From: Paracoccus sp. R12_2
GTDB taxonomy: Bacteria; Pseudomonadota; Alphaproteobacteria; Rhodobacterales; Rhodobacteraceae
Assembly (NCBI RefSeq): GCF_017744015.1
Contig: NZ_JAGHRA010000002.1
Coordinates: forward strand, 308,418 to 372,417
DNA length: 64,000 nt
Direction of reading: 5' to 3'
Shown here: positions 1 to 8,006 of the stretch, piece by piece
Numbering within the stretch: position 1 is the first letter of the stretch
Layout of the letters: each line of letters begins with the position of its first letter
Position numbers and translations under genes: made by a program
The notes under the pieces: model-generated
What the model was told of the DNA's origin: nothing
What the model saw: only the letters and a program-made list of their open reading frames with translations
Databases searched by the model: none

Positions 1-1011
1 CGAACCGCCCTGCCCGATGATCTGTGGGTCCCCGGTTGCCTGATCGGCCAGCAGATCGCGCGCGACCGACTGCGCCGCCACCCGGTCATGCCAGGCGGCC
101 GCCATGTCGCGCAACGGCTGGAAGAACGCCGGTGCCATCAGCAGCAGAAAGATCCCCTCGCCGATGGTGATGGCTTCGCCCCATGTGCCAAAGCCAAGCT
201 GTCCCAGCAGCGAAAAGCCCACGAAGACCGCCATCATCGCCACACCAAGCGCGGCGAACAATTCCAGCACCGCGCTGGACAGGAACGCGATCCGCAGCAC
301 CTCAAGCGTGCGGCGACGAAGGTGATCGGCGCGGTGTTCGAAATCCGCCAGCATCCTGTCGCGCGCGTCCAGCAGACGAATGTCGATCAGTGCCGCAAGC
401 CTGTCGATAAGCATCGCGTTGAGGCCTGCGATCTCATCCATCTGGCGGGCGGATGCGTCCCGCGCGGCCAGTCCGATCAGCGCCATGAAGATCGGGATCA
501 ACGGACCGCTGATCGCAAGGATCAACCCGGCCGCCCACGACACGGCGAAGCTGATCCCAAGGATCAGCAGCGGGACGACCGCGACGCGCGCCTGGGCTGG
601 ATGCCAGCGCAGAAGATATGGGCGCAGCATCGCCAGCTTGTCCACGATCAGCGCGGCGGTGGCGGCGGAAGACGGGGCCGAAGCCTCGGGCGCGCGCCGG
701 TCCGCGCGCCTCAGGCAGTCGAGGCGGGCAGAGCCGATGACCGCGTCCGCGGCAGCCTCGGATTGTGCCGCGCCGAACACTGCCAACCCCGCGCGCGCAA
801 GGCCCAGCCCGGCGACGCCAAGACCCATCCATGTCAACGGCAGCGGCTGTCCGGTGGCCAGCCCGGCCAGACCCCATGCCAGCAACGCCGCCTGCGGCAG
901 CCACAGCGTCTCGGCCACCACCGCAGCAACCGCAGACCGGTTCAGACGGCGGCGCTGCGGCGCTGTCAGCGCCGAAAGCCGATGGGCGATTTCGGTGTTC
1001 GTTGGGGCCAT
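1..1011 (-). CDS. cydD: CydD, thiol reductant ABC exporter subunit (3' end beyond window)
   Basis: This is the N-terminal 337 residues of an ABC exporter subunit; the reading frame is open to the left edge, so the nucleotide-binding domain is missing from the window. CydD pairs with CydC in the inner membrane to export cysteine and glutathione to the periplasm, which is needed for cytochrome bd assembly. Hydrophobic segments lie around residues 35-75, 145-180 and 245-300, and the end of the membrane domain carries FFQPLRDMAAAWHDR, a stretch typical of CydD. The ATG at 1011 lies 31 bp after the SulP stop and follows an AGGG, so the gene appears to be the fourth in the sulfur operon. CydC and possibly cydAB may follow outside the window. 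A generic type I ABC exporter is the alternative. Confidence 0.85.
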   Translation of the reverse strand, partial: MAPTNTEIAHRLSALTAPQRRRLNRSAVAAVVAETLWLPQAALLAWGLAGLATGQPLPLTWMGLGVAGLGLARAGLAVFGAAQSEAAADAVIGSARLDCLRRADRRAPEASAPSSAATAALIVDKLAMLRPYLLRWHPAQARVAVVPLLILGISFAVSWAAGLILAISGPLIPIFMALIGLAARDASARQMDEIAGLNAMLIDRLAALIDIRLLDARDRMLADFEHRADHLRRRTLEVLRIAFLSSAVLELFAALGVAMMAVFVGFSLLGQLGFGTWGEAITIGEGIFLLLMAPAFFQPLRDMAAAWHDRVAAQSVARDLLADQATGDPQIIGQGGS

Positions 1012-1042
1012 GGACCCTGTGTTGCCCCGCGCATCCGGCGCG

Positions 1043-2800
1043 TCAATGCGCCGCTGCGTCGCGGACACCCGGCGCGCCGCCCTTGCAGACCGATGGCGTC
1101 AGCGCCTCGACCGCATCCCATTGCGACAGGAACACCTGCCCGGTCAGGTGGTCCAGCAGGTGGCTGCGCCGCAGCCGGTCCATCACCGGGCCCTTCACCT
1201 CGGACAAATGCAGCTGCACATCCATGTCGCGCAGACGCTCGTTCAGCGCCTCCAGCGTTTCCAGGGCGGACAGATCAACCGCGTTCACCGCCGGAAACAT
1301 CAGCACCACGTTCCGGATCGCCGTATCCCCCGTGACCCGATCCAGCACCTTGTCCTCGAGATAGCGCGCATTGGCGAAATACAGGCTTTCATCGACGCGC
1401 ATCGTCAGCAGTGCGGGATCGGTATGCACGTCATGGCGGCGGATATTCCGGAAATGCTGGGTTCCGGGGACCAGGCCGACCTCGGCGATATGCGGTCGCG
1501 AGGTGTGATAGAGATGCAGCAGGATCGACAGAATGACGCCCGCCGACACGCCGGTTTCCACGCCGAAGATCAGGGTCAGCAGAATCGTTCCCGCCACCGC
1601 GGCGAAATCGGCGCGGCTATAGGCCCAAGCGTGGCGCAGGATGCCGAAATCCACCAGCGACAGCACCGCCACGATGATGGTCGCGGCCAGCGTCGCGTTC
1701 GGCAGGTAATAGACCAGCGGCGTCAGGGCGACCGCGGCAATGGCCAGACCAAGCGCGGTAAACGCACCTGCCGCGGGTGTTTCGGCACCGGCATCGAAGT
1801 TCACGACCGAACGCGCGAACCCGCCCGTCACCGGGTAGCCGCCGGTGAATCCCGCGCCGATATTGGCCATCCCAAGGCCGATCAACTCCTGGTCCGGGTT
1901 GATGCGCTGACGTCTCTTGGCCGCCAGTGTCTGGGCGACGCTGATCGATTCGACGAACCCGATGATCGATATCAGGATCGCCGGCACCACCAGTTGGCGC
2001 AGCAGTTCGGGCGACAGATCCGGCATGGTCAGAGGCGGAAGGCTTTGCGGCACGCTGCCGACGATGCTGACGCCATACCCGTCCAGCCCAAGCACCCAGA
2101 CCGCCAGCGTCGTGACGACGACGGCAGCAACCGGCCCCGCACGCGTGGCGATGGTCGCCACGCCGTCCGACAGCCCGGCCCTTCTCAGCGCCGGTTTCAG
2201 CCCCTTTCGAACCCAGAACAGGAATGCCGTCGCGGCCACCCCGATGACCAGGGTGATCAGGTTCGTCTGCCCCAGATTCTCGATCAGCGAGGCGATCATT
2301 TCGGGCAGGTTGTCCCCGGACGCCTTCACCCCGAGGATATGTTTCAACTGGCTGGTCGCGATCAGGATGCCCGATGCGGTGATGAACCCTGCGATAACGG
2401 GATGGGACAGGAAATTGGCGATGAACCCCAACCGGAACAACCCCAGCGCCAGCAGGAAAAGCCCCGACAGCAATGCCAGCGTCAGTGCGGCAGCGGCATA
2501 GCCTGCCGTGCCGCTTTGCGCGATCTGGCCGACCGCCGCAGCCGTCATCAACGACACGACCGCCACCGGTCCGACCGCCAGGGCCCGCGAGGTTCCGAAG
2601 ATCGCATACAGGATGATCGGCAGGATCGACGCATAGATCCCGGCCTCGGGCGGCAACCCCGCCAGCATCGCATAGGCCAGCGATTGCGGAATCAGCATGA
2701 TCGTGACGATCACCGCCGCGATCAGGTCGTTCTGCAACGCACCGCGATCATACTGCCGACCCCAGTCCAGGATCGGCAGAAAGCGGGCCAGTCGTTTCAT
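1043..2800 (-). CDS. SulP family anion permease with STAS domain
   Basis: A 585-residue inner-membrane protein with about 10-12 hydrophobic segments up to roughly residue 420 and a C-terminal STAS domain at about 445-560. SulP proteins move sulfate, bicarbonate or other anions. The N-terminal family hallmark is visible as VTIMLIPQSLAYAMLAGLPP near residue 35. It starts 30 bp after the stop of the sulfide:quinone oxidoreductase fusion, with AAAGGGA as ribosome binding site. Context suggests export of sulfite, sulfate or thiosulfate made by the two upstream enzymes. Substrate and direction cannot be read from the sequence, and bicarbonate remains possible. Confidence 0.9.
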   Translation of the reverse strand: MKRLARFLPILDWGRQYDRGALQNDLIAAVIVTIMLIPQSLAYAMLAGLPPEAGIYASILPIILYAIFGTSRALAVGPVAVVSLMTAAAVGQIAQSGTAGYAAAALTLALLSGLFLLALGLFRLGFIANFLSHPVIAGFITASGILIATSQLKHILGVKASGDNLPEMIASLIENLGQTNLITLVIGVAATAFLFWVRKGLKPALRRAGLSDGVATIATRAGPVAAVVVTTLAVWVLGLDGYGVSIVGSVPQSLPPLTMPDLSPELLRQLVVPAILISIIGFVESISVAQTLAAKRRQRINPDQELIGLGMANIGAGFTGGYPVTGGFARSVVNFDAGAETPAAGAFTALGLAIAAVALTPLVYYLPNATLAATIIVAVLSLVDFGILRHAWAYSRADFAAVAGTILLTLIFGVETGVSAGVILSILLHLYHTSRPHIAEVGLVPGTQHFRNIRRHDVHTDPALLTMRVDESLYFANARYLEDKVLDRVTGDTAIRNVVLMFPAVNAVDLSALETLEALNERLRDMDVQLHLSEVKGPVMDRLRRSHLLDHLTGQVFLSQWDAVEALTPSVCKGGAPGVRDAAAH

Positions 2801-2830
2801 CTTGGTCCCTTTCGTCTGGAACGCCTGCCC

Positions 2831-4507
2831 TCAGGCGTCCACGGCCAGCTTTTCGGGCTTGGCCATCCATTCATGGCCCTTCAGCATTCCGCGCCAATAG
2901 ATCGGCGGCAGGATGCGTTCCTTCAGAAGCCACGCGGTTCGGGTCGGCCTTGTGCCGTCCACCAGCCACTTCGGAAATGATGGCAGCAGCTTGCCGCCAT
3001 AGCCAAATTCGGCCAGCACGATCTTGCCGCGCTCGACCGTCAGGGGGCACGACCCATAGCCGTCATATTGCGCCGTTGCCGATCGCCCGGCGATGTCGGC
3101 CGCGATATTTTCGGCGACGACCGGCGCCTGCTTGCGCGCCGCCGCCGCCGTCTTGGCGTTCGGCGCGTTCATCACGTCACCCAGCGACCAGATATTGTCC
3201 CATTGCGTGTGACGCAGCGTGGCCTGATCGACATCGACCCAGCCGGCCTGATCTGCCAACGGCGAGACGCGGATGAAGTCGGGTGCAGTCTGCGGGGGGC
3301 AGACATGGATCATGTCGAAATCCATCTCGACGGTGCTGGGTTCGGTGTCCGGTGCCTTGACCTCGAACGTGGCGCGCCTGCCCGGTCCGTCGATGGCCAC
3401 CAGGTTGTGAAAGAAGTCCAGCGACGCGTCGTATTTCCGGACATACTCCATCAGTGCCGGGACATATTCCTTGACCCCGAACAGCACGCCGCCGGCATTG
3501 CAGAAATGCACGTCGATATCCTTCAGCGCGCCTGCCCTGTGCCAGGCGTCGCAGGACAGATACATGGCCTTCTGCGGCGCGCCTGCGCATTTGATCGGCA
3601 TCGGCGGCTGGGTAAAGATCGCCCGTCCCCGCCGGGTTTTCTGCACCAGCTCCCATGTGTAGGAGGCCAGATCATAGCGATAGTTCGAGGTGACACCGTT
3701 GCGACCCAGTGTCTCGACCAGCCCCTCGACCTTGTGCCAGTCCAGCTTCAGTCCCGGACAGACGACCAGCCTGCGGTATTTCACGACCCGGCACCCATCC
3801 AGCAGCACGGCGCTGTCCCTGGGTTCGAACGCCGCGACGGCGGCCTTGATCCAGCGCACCCCCTTGGGGATCAGCCCGCCCATCACCTTGGCGGTTTCCT
3901 GCGGTTGGAAGATCCCGCCGCCGACCATGGTCCAGCCCGGCTGATAGTAATGCACGTCGGCCGGTTCGATGATCGCGATGGACTGATCCTTCACCCGACC
4001 CAAAAGGCTGGCAGCGACCGCGATCCCCGCAGCGCCGCCGCCCACGATGACGATGTCGAAACTGGCGTCGCCGGTGTCGGTCGGCGTGCGGCCGCCATTG
4101 ACGATGCGCCGCACGACGCCGCCGATGTCGTGGCCTGCGCCCTTTGCAGCGGCAAGAAGATCGGCCGGCTGTCGGCGGTCGGCCTGTGACAGCGCCCACA
4201 GCGTCGCGCTGCGCATCCCGCTGCGGCAATAGGCCAGCACCGGACCGGGCATTTCGTCCAGGGCAGATCCGAATTCCACCGCCGATTCGTCGCTGACCTT
4301 GCCTGACACGACCGGCAGATAGCGCGCCTCGATTCCCTCGGCACGGGCTGCCTGCTCGATTTCTTCGAAGCCCGGCTGATCGCCGGATTCGCCATCGGGC
4401 CGGTTGCAGATGATCGCCCTTATGCCTTGCGCCTTCAGCGCGGGAATATCGGACACGGCGATCTGGGGGGCGACATAGACGCCCCCGTCGAGTTGGCGAA
4501 GTTCCAT
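2831..4507 (-). CDS. Fusion of DUF442 sulfurtransferase/phosphatase-like domain with type II sulfide:quinone oxidoreductase
   Basis: A 558-residue two-domain protein. Residues 1 to about 135 form a DUF442 (TIGR01244) domain with a tyrosine-phosphatase/rhodanese-like P-loop YCRSGMRS and catalytic Cys94. Residues 150-555 form a flavoprotein: the FAD motif IVIVGGGAAGIAVA starts at 152, and Cys307 in PIKCAGAPQK and Cys487 in GSCPL match the redox cysteines of the human SQOR-type (type II) enzyme. The known reaction of that family is oxidation of sulfide with quinone reduction, passing sulfane sulfur to a thiol acceptor. The fused domain could take that sulfur (inference). It lies 27 bp after the persulfide dioxygenase gene and 30 bp before the SulP gene, so co-transcription is likely. 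Confidence 0.9.
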   Translation of the reverse strand: MELRQLDGGVYVAPQIAVSDIPALKAQGIRAIICNRPDGESGDQPGFEEIEQAARAEGIEARYLPVVSGKVSDESAVEFGSALDEMPGPVLAYCRSGMRSATLWALSQADRRQPADLLAAAKGAGHDIGGVVRRIVNGGRTPTDTGDASFDIVIVGGGAAGIAVAASLLGRVKDQSIAIIEPADVHYYQPGWTMVGGGIFQPQETAKVMGGLIPKGVRWIKAAVAAFEPRDSAVLLDGCRVVKYRRLVVCPGLKLDWHKVEGLVETLGRNGVTSNYRYDLASYTWELVQKTRRGRAIFTQPPMPIKCAGAPQKAMYLSCDAWHRAGALKDIDVHFCNAGGVLFGVKEYVPALMEYVRKYDASLDFFHNLVAIDGPGRRATFEVKAPDTEPSTVEMDFDMIHVCPPQTAPDFIRVSPLADQAGWVDVDQATLRHTQWDNIWSLGDVMNAPNAKTAAAARKQAPVVAENIAADIAGRSATAQYDGYGSCPLTVERGKIVLAEFGYGGKLLPSFPKWLVDGTRPTRTAWLLKERILPPIYWRGMLKGHEWMAKPEKLAVDA

Positions 4508-4534
4508 TGCGCGTTCCTTTCCTCCCTGTTTGTC

Positions 4535-5419
4535 TCAGAGACCGTTGACCGGCACTTTCAGCATCGGTCTGCCATCCTTGTCCTTGGGGACTTCGCCCGC
4601 ACGCATGTTGACCTGCAGGGACGGGATGATCAGCTTGGGCATGTCCAGGGTCGCATCCCGTTCGGTGCGGAACTTGACGAATTCCTCTTTCGTCTTGCCG
4701 CCGCCGACATGGATGTTGTTGGCCTTTTCCTCGCCCACCGTGGTTTCCCACTGGATGTCGCGCCCGTTCGGACCATAGTCGTGGCACATGAACAGCCGCA
4801 TGTCGTCGGGCAGCGAAAGCACCTTCTGAATGCTGTCATACAGAATACCGGCGTCACCACCGGGAAAATCCGCCCGCGCCGATCCGCCATCGGGCATGAA
4901 CAACGTGTCTCCCACGAAGGCCGCGTCACCGATCACATGGGTCATGCAGGCAGGCGTGTGACCCGGCGTATGCATGGCGAATGCCTTCATGCCGCCGATC
5001 ATGTAGGTATCGCCGTCCTTGAACAGCGCGTCGAACTGGCTGCCGTCGCGCTGGAATTCGGTTCCCTCGTTGAAGATCTTGCCGAATGTGTCCTGCACGA
5101 TCAGGATATTCTCGCCGATGCCGACCTTGCCGCCCAGACGATCCTGAATATAGGGCGCGGCGGACAGGTGGTCGGCATGGACATGGGTCTCGATGATCCA
5201 TTCCAGCGTCAGTCCACGCTTCGTCACCTCGGCGATCAGCGCATCGGCGTGTTCATAGGTGATCCGCCCGGCGGCATAGTCGATATCCATCACGGAATCG
5301 ACGATCGCGCAGGCATCCGAAGCCGGATCCTTGACGATATAGCTGATCGTGTTGGTAGCCGGATCGAAATGCGCACTGACATCCGGGTGAACGGACATAT
5401 CGGCCGGATAGTCGGTCAT
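4535..5419 (-). CDS. ETHE1-type metallo-beta-lactamase-fold persulfide dioxygenase
   Basis: 294 residues, a single metallo-beta-lactamase-fold hydrolase domain. The metal motif HVHADH is at 79-84, HTPGHT at 150-155 (His154), Asp171 in GDTLF and His213 in CHDYG, as in ETHE1/Blh proteins that oxidise glutathione persulfide to sulfite with one Fe(II). An in-frame upstream start exists at 5464, but the ATG at 5419 is preceded by GAGAGG at good spacing and begins the conserved part. It is the first gene of the minus-strand sulfur operon, and a candidate promoter with an overlapping palindrome lies about 85 bp upstream. Persulfide dioxygenase is favoured over glyoxalase II because of the motif pattern and the SQR neighbour. 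Confidence 0.88.
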   Translation of the reverse strand: MTDYPADMSVHPDVSAHFDPATNTISYIVKDPASDACAIVDSVMDIDYAAGRITYEHADALIAEVTKRGLTLEWIIETHVHADHLSAAPYIQDRLGGKVGIGENILIVQDTFGKIFNEGTEFQRDGSQFDALFKDGDTYMIGGMKAFAMHTPGHTPACMTHVIGDAAFVGDTLFMPDGGSARADFPGGDAGILYDSIQKVLSLPDDMRLFMCHDYGPNGRDIQWETTVGEEKANNIHVGGGKTKEEFVKFRTERDATLDMPKLIIPSLQVNMRAGEVPKDKDGRPMLKVPVNGL

Positions 5420-5502
5420 GGCAGGCCTCTCTTTCTTGCTCGGGCGCGTAGCGCCTGAATGCACGGTTCCGGGATCGCGGCATGGCGCCCCGTCTCGACC
5501 CG

Positions 5503-5531
5503 ATATTCATATTCAATGTTCAATATGTCAA
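5503..5531 (-). promoter_or_regulatory. Candidate promoter with overlapping palindromic operator for the sulfur operon
   Basis: On the minus strand TTGACA (5531-5526) forms a -35 box; 17 bp on lies GAATAT (5508-5503), a weak -10. The spacer is occupied by a palindrome at 5508-5527 with perfect arms CATATT-N8-AATATG. It is very AT-rich for this genome. Position between -35 and -10 is typical of repressor operators. Similar operons are controlled by the ArsR-family persulfide sensors BigR/SqrR, so such a repressor is the inferred ligand; no regulator gene is in the window. Confidence 0.5.
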
Positions 5532-5619
5532 GATCAGACTGACCGAGACAGGGTGTCGCAGCGCGGACTTGCCAAGATGGGCGCTTGACGCAGGCAAGGA
5601 CGCGCGGCAAGCAGTCGCC

Positions 5620-7071
5620 ATGATAGACCTGCGCCCGGTAGTCCATCCGATCGGAAAGATCGTCGTCGCTCTGGGCGCGGGGATGGCCTTGCCGATGGCT
5701 GTTGACTGGTGGCACGGAAACCCGCACTGGGCCGTTTTCCTGCAAACCGGTGTCCTGACCGTCGTGATCGGACTGCTGATGACGGTCGCCACGCGCGGGC
5801 GGCATGAATCGCTGAATATTCAGCAGGCCTTTCTGATCACGTCGGGCCTGTGGATGGTGCTGCCCGTGTTCGGCGCCCTGCCCTTCATCCTGGGCGAACC
5901 GCAGGCATCCATTCCGGACGCGTATTTCGAGGCGATGTCCGGGGTCACGACGACCGGTACCACGGCGTTTCCTGACCTGGACGGCCTGCCCATGGGAACC
6001 CATCTTTGGCGGGCGATCCTGCAATGGTCCGGCGGTCTGGGAATCGTCGTCGTTGCGATGGTGTTCCTGCCGGTGATGAAGGTCGGCGGCATGCAGTTCT
6101 TCCGGTCGGAAGGCTTCGACACGCTTGGCAAGGTGCTGCCGCGCGCAGGAGAAATCGCGGGCGAGATGACCCGCATCTATATCCTGCTGACCGCCGCCTG
6201 CATCCTGACCTATATCGTTCTGGGCATGTCGGGATTCGACGCCGTCGTGCACGCGCTGACGACATGTTCCACCGGGGGGTTCTCGAACTATGACGCCAGC
6301 TTCGGGGCCTATCTGGGCGCCCCGGAATGGGCGGCATCTGTGTTCATGGTCCTGGCCTCGATCCCGTTCATCCGGATGGTCCAGGCGATGCGCGGCAATT
6401 TCGTGCCGATCTGGCAGGACACCCAGATCCGGGCCTATCTGCGCTGGATCTTCTATGCCTGTGCGATCATCGTCGTCTATCGGCTGCTTTACATGCATCA
6501 GGACATGCATCCGGTCGAAGTCGTGCGCGAGACGGTTTTCAACACCATCTCGACCTTCTCGGGCACCGGCTTCGCGTCGACCGACATGCTGGCCTGGGGG
6601 CATCTGCCCTTTGCGCTGCTGATCGTCTGCGGGCTGATCGGCGGCTGCACGGGTTCGACCGGGTGTTCGGTCAAGGTGTTTCGCTATCTGGTGCTGTTCC
6701 AGGCGGTGCGCGCGCAGGTGCGTCGGATGCATTCGCCGCACCGCGTCTATCCGCTGCGCTACGAGGGGCGGCCGCTGGACAAGGACGTGGTCGATTCGGT
6801 CATGGCATTCTTCACGCTGTTCATGCTGTCCTTCGGGCTCTTGATCGTCGGCCTGTCGCTGACCGGCCTTCACCCCAAGACGGCGCTGACCGCGGCGTGG
6901 ACAGCCATCGCAAATATCGGCCCCGCCTGGGGACCCGAGTTGACCGCGAATGGCTCGGTTGCCGAGTTCCCGACCTCGGCCAAGTGGATGATGATCTTCG
7001 GCATGTATCTGGGCAGGCTAGAACTGGTCTCGGTCCTGGTCCTGTTGCTGCCGCGATTCTGGCGCAGCTAA
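5620..7071 (+). CDS. trkH: TrkH family potassium uptake protein
   Basis: A 483-residue polytopic inner-membrane protein, the ion-conducting subunit of a Trk-type K+ uptake system. The four selectivity-filter loops of the family are visible: VTTTGTTAF, TTCSTGGFS, FSGTGFAS and TGSTGCSVK. Length is that of the short alphaproteobacterial TrkH (about 480). An in-frame upstream start at 5482 would add 46 residues unlike TrkH, so the ATG at 5620 is chosen. It is transcribed divergently from the sulfur operon and its last 4 bp overlap the end of the convergent MarR-GNAT gene. The regulatory partner TrkA is not in the window. Confidence 0.9.
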   Translation: MIDLRPVVHPIGKIVVALGAGMALPMAVDWWHGNPHWAVFLQTGVLTVVIGLLMTVATRGRHESLNIQQAFLITSGLWMVLPVFGALPFILGEPQASIPDAYFEAMSGVTTTGTTAFPDLDGLPMGTHLWRAILQWSGGLGIVVVAMVFLPVMKVGGMQFFRSEGFDTLGKVLPRAGEIAGEMTRIYILLTAACILTYIVLGMSGFDAVVHALTTCSTGGFSNYDASFGAYLGAPEWAASVFMVLASIPFIRMVQAMRGNFVPIWQDTQIRAYLRWIFYACAIIVVYRLLYMHQDMHPVEVVRETVFNTISTFSGTGFASTDMLAWGHLPFALLIVCGLIGGCTGSTGCSVKVFRYLVLFQAVRAQVRRMHSPHRVYPLRYEGRPLDKDVVDSVMAFFTLFMLSFGLLIVGLSLTGLHPKTALTAAWTAIANIGPAWGPELTANGSVAEFPTSAKWMMIFGMYLGRLELVSVLVLLLPRFWRS

Positions 7072-7943
7072 AGCCGCTTTTCGAAGAAGACATCGGGATA
7101 GGGATCGTCGTTGAACCGCTCGATCTGGATCCAGCCGCTGTGTCGATACATCGCGACCGCCTCGGGCAGCCGGCTGTTCGTGTCCAGAAGCAGACGGGTG
7201 ACGCCCTGTGCGCGCGCCGCCGTCTCGATCGCGGCCATCAGGCGCCGCGCCAATCCAAGGCCGCGCGCGGCTGGCGCGACCCACACGCGCTTGACCTCGG
7301 CCGTGTCACCGCCATGCCCCTTCAGCCCGCCACATCCGACCGGCAGATCGTCGGACCACGCGATCAGGAAGACACCGCGTGGCGGCATCATGTCGCCCGC
7401 CTCGGGGTCACAGGACAGGGACACGTCGAAGCCCTGATCGAAGCGGCGCGCAAGCTCGTCATAATACCGGCCAAGACAATGCAGGGCCGCAGGAGCGCGC
7501 GGATCCTCGGGCTTCAGCTCGATCCGGTCGCGACCCAGCGCGGTCGCCACCAGATCCATCGCCGCAAGCAGGGCATCCGCGCGCTTGTTTCGGTCCAGCA
7601 CGGCCCGCGCCTGTTCGTCGGACAACGCCTCGTAGGCTTTGAATTCGGCCTGCCCTGCGGATGTCAGGGTGACCACGCGCCGCCGGGCATCCTGTGGATC
7701 GGCACTCAGTTCGATCAACCCTTCGGATTCCAGGCTGCGCAGCAGCCTGCTCATCAACCCGGTATCAAGCCCCAGATAGTCGCGGATCTCTGCGACCTCG
7801 CGCCGTCCCTTGCCGGCTGCGTTCAGCACCCGCGCCGCGCCAAGCGGACGACCCCGCCCAAGGAACGACGCGTCCAGGGCCCCGACTTCAGTTGTGACGG
7901 CGCGGCTGAATCGGCGAAAACGCCGGATCGGATCGTCATGCAT
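7068..7943 (-). CDS. MarR-type regulator fused to GNAT acetyltransferase
   Basis: 291 residues with two domains. Residues 1 to about 150 are a MarR-like winged helix-turn-helix, with LDTGLMSRLLRSLESEGLI as the recognition-helix region and DARRRVVTLTSAG as the wing. Residues about 160-291 are a GNAT fold, with the acetyl-CoA binding segment VWVAPAARGLGLARRLM. Such fusions are known in proteobacteria, but target and substrate are generally unknown. A 28-bp near-perfect palindrome lies 17-44 bp upstream of the start, so autoregulation is likely. The gene ends 4 bp inside trkH (convergent). The ribosome binding site is weak, and the first of two nearby ATGs was taken. Confidence 0.85.
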   Translation of the reverse strand: MHDDPIRRFRRFSRAVTTEVGALDASFLGRGRPLGAARVLNAAGKGRREVAEIRDYLGLDTGLMSRLLRSLESEGLIELSADPQDARRRVVTLTSAGQAEFKAYEALSDEQARAVLDRNKRADALLAAMDLVATALGRDRIELKPEDPRAPAALHCLGRYYDELARRFDQGFDVSLSCDPEAGDMMPPRGVFLIAWSDDLPVGCGGLKGHGGDTAEVKRVWVAPAARGLGLARRLMAAIETAARAQGVTRLLLDTNSRLPEAVAMYRHSGWIQIERFNDDPYPDVFFEKRL

Positions 7944-7959
7944 GGAAAGCCCCCGAACA

Positions 7960-7987
7960 AATTTAACTGACTGTAGTCAGCTAAATT
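7960..7987. promoter_or_regulatory. 28-bp near-perfect palindrome, likely MarR operator
   Basis: Two 13-bp arms, 7960-7972 and 7975-7987, are reverse complements except at one position; the inner core reads CTGACT-gt-AGTCAG and the outer arms AATTTA/TAAATT. It is centred about 30 bp upstream of the MarR-GNAT start and lies in the 63-bp gap before that gene. Size, symmetry and place fit a dimeric MarR repressor site. There is no T-tract, and the outer arms are AT-rich, so a terminator for the envelope protein gene on the same strand is less likely. Confidence 0.62.
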
Positions 7988-8006
7988 CCCCGATCAATCA
8001 GAGATG

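Noticed and set aside
380..2980. Very long open frame (866 codons) on the plus strand
   Set aside because: It lies opposite the SulP gene and parts of its neighbours; composition is the Arg/His/Gln-rich pattern of an antisense frame in GC-rich DNA.
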